Source: Armatimonadota bacterium (GTDB taxonomy: Bacteria > Armatimonadota > Zipacnadia > Zipacnadales > UBA11051). Taken from it: a DNA stretch of 5,652 bases. The first letter of the stretch is position 1, and every line of letters starts with the position of its first letter. Under the pieces are notes generated by a model. The model saw nothing but the letters and a program-made list of their open reading frames with translations. It did no database searches and was not told the origin of the DNA. The DNA lies in NCBI GenBank assembly GCA_030612305.1, contig JAUWOG010000181.1:1-5652 (forward strand), in the 5' to 3' direction. The translations under genes and the position numbers were made by a program. Positions 4,847 through 5,652 of the stretch are shown piece after piece.

Positions 4847-5652
4847 ATGGCCCCGCGTATCGGTTTCATCATCATCGGACATCACGACTACCAGAATGAC
4901 ATCGGCGAGCACTTCGCGAAGCAGGCCGTGGACGCGCTCAAGCAGCGCGGCATTGATGTCGTCTTTGATCCGGTCTCCCACACCGACCCGATCGCGGCTA
5001 GCTTGGCCGCCCGCGAGCTGATCAAGCAGGACCTCGACGGGGTCATCGCCTTCCTCGGGACCTGGATCGAGTGCTCGACTGCGACTGCTGCCATCCGCGA
5101 GTTCGAGCACCTGCCCTTCGCCGTCTGGGGCTTCAACATGTTCCCGTGGGAGGGCAAGCGCAACTCGACCGGCTCATTCGTCGCGATATGTGTCCTCAAG
5201 GGTGCTCTCGACCGCATGGAGTACGACTTCAAGCCCCTCATCGGCCTGCCCGACGATGAGGCGACCATCAGCAGCGCGGTAGCCTTCTGCAATGCCGCCG
5301 GGGCCGCCCAGAGCCTCAAGCGCACCCGCCTGGGTCTCGTCGGCGAGGCGGCGATGGCGAGGTACCCCGGCACCTTCGACCACGTGCTGCTGCGCCGCCA
5401 CATCGGCCCCGAAGTCGTCCATTTCGACTCCTACACGGTGATCCAGATGGCCGGGCAGATTCCCGAAGCCGAAACCCGGCAGGCCCTCGCCGAGATCAAA
5501 TCCGCTGCCAACGTCCAGGCCACCGACGAGCGCCTGGCCAAGGCCGTCAATGTCGGTCTCGCTCTCTGCAAGCTGTGTGAGGAGCACCACCTCGATGCCC
5601 TCAATGTGAAGTGCCAGTACGAGTTCTCGCAGCAGTACTGCATGACCGCCTG
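4847..5652 (+). CDS. L-fucose/L-arabinose isomerase superfamily protein, N-terminal part (cut by window edge)
   Basis: 268 codons are visible without a stop. ATG 4847 follows AGGGAGA by 6 nt. The protein has no signal peptide and should be cytosolic. It matches the FucI/AraA-like isomerase family, which interconverts aldoses and ketoses with a divalent metal. Residues 1-40 form a first Rossmann-type unit (IGFIIIGHHDYQNDIGEHF then ALKQRGIDVVF). TWIECSTATAAIREFEHLPF lies at about 75-94. STGSFVAICVLKGALDRM (about 107-124) and LGLVGEAAMARYPGTFD (about 164-180) are typical family stretches. NVKCQYEFSQQY near the end usually precedes the metal-binding acidic residues, which fall beyond the edge. 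The exact sugar cannot be told from this part. The gene is divergent from the secretin-like array, so a joint function is not implied. Its codons are richer in C-ending forms (ATC, CTC, GCC) than those of the neighbouring genes, which may reflect high expression. Confidence 0.85.
   Translation, partial: MAPRIGFIIIGHHDYQNDIGEHFAKQAVDALKQRGIDVVFDPVSHTDPIAASLAARELIKQDLDGVIAFLGTWIECSTATAAIREFEHLPFAVWGFNMFPWEGKRNSTGSFVAICVLKGALDRMEYDFKPLIGLPDDEATISSAVAFCNAAGAAQSLKRTRLGLVGEAAMARYPGTFDHVLLRRHIGPEVVHFDSYTVIQMAGQIPEAETRQALAEIKSAANVQATDERLAKAVNVGLALCKLCEEHHLDALNVKCQYEFSQQYCMTA

Noticed and set aside
4888..5590. Two minus-strand open frames (171 and 138 codons) opposite the sugar isomerase
   Set aside because: The plus strand gives a continuous isomerase-family protein from a good ribosome site to the window edge; the minus frames resemble nothing and are shadows.

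Overview
The window is GC-rich bacterial DNA with compact gene packing, strong Shine-Dalgarno sites and sigma70-like promoters. Three adjacent proteins have Sec signal peptides and are built from secretin-family parts, which suggests a diderm (outer-membrane) bacterium. The lineage cannot be fixed from the sequence. Its style would suit an environmental genome from a poorly cultured, GC-rich phylum, but that is a guess.

Layout. (1) 1-922, minus strand: the N-terminal 307 codons of the alpha subunit of proton-translocating NAD(P)+ transhydrogenase (pntA), running off the left edge. (2) 923-1127: the pntA upstream region, with a good sigma70-like promoter and a leader of about 100 nt that can form two mutually exclusive hairpins. 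(3) 1128-4673, minus strand: three consecutive paralogous genes for exported, unusually short secretin-like proteins of 366, 367 and 351 aa, called A, B and C here from left to right. Transcription runs C, B, A. Gaps are 96 bp (C to B) and 189 bp (B to A). The second gap holds a promoter for A with a 20-bp tandem repeat just upstream. (4) 4674-4846: a divergent intergenic region with a promoter for C on the minus strand and a 9-bp direct repeat just before the plus-strand gene. (5) 4847-5652, plus strand: the first 268 codons of a sugar isomerase of the L-fucose/L-arabinose isomerase superfamily, running off the right edge.

How the genes relate. pntA (NADPH/NADH balance at the inner membrane) and the sugar isomerase (cytosolic sugar metabolism) are housekeeping or catabolic genes with no visible link to the secretin-like genes. 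The notable part is the three-gene array. Each protein keeps a signal peptide, a short N-terminal strand module, a shared helical insert, one N1-like ring-building domain and a secretin C-terminal beta domain. Each lacks most of the N-domain train of a full secretin and the conserved lip segment near the C-terminus. No ATPase, inner-membrane platform, pilotin or pilin gene lies inside the window. Protein A also carries a cysteine cluster that B and C lack. This could be a diversified small-secretin set of undescribed function.

No gene-free stretch exceeds 300 bases; the longest gap is 205 bp. No tRNA, rRNA, CRISPR array, insertion sequence or phage gene was seen.
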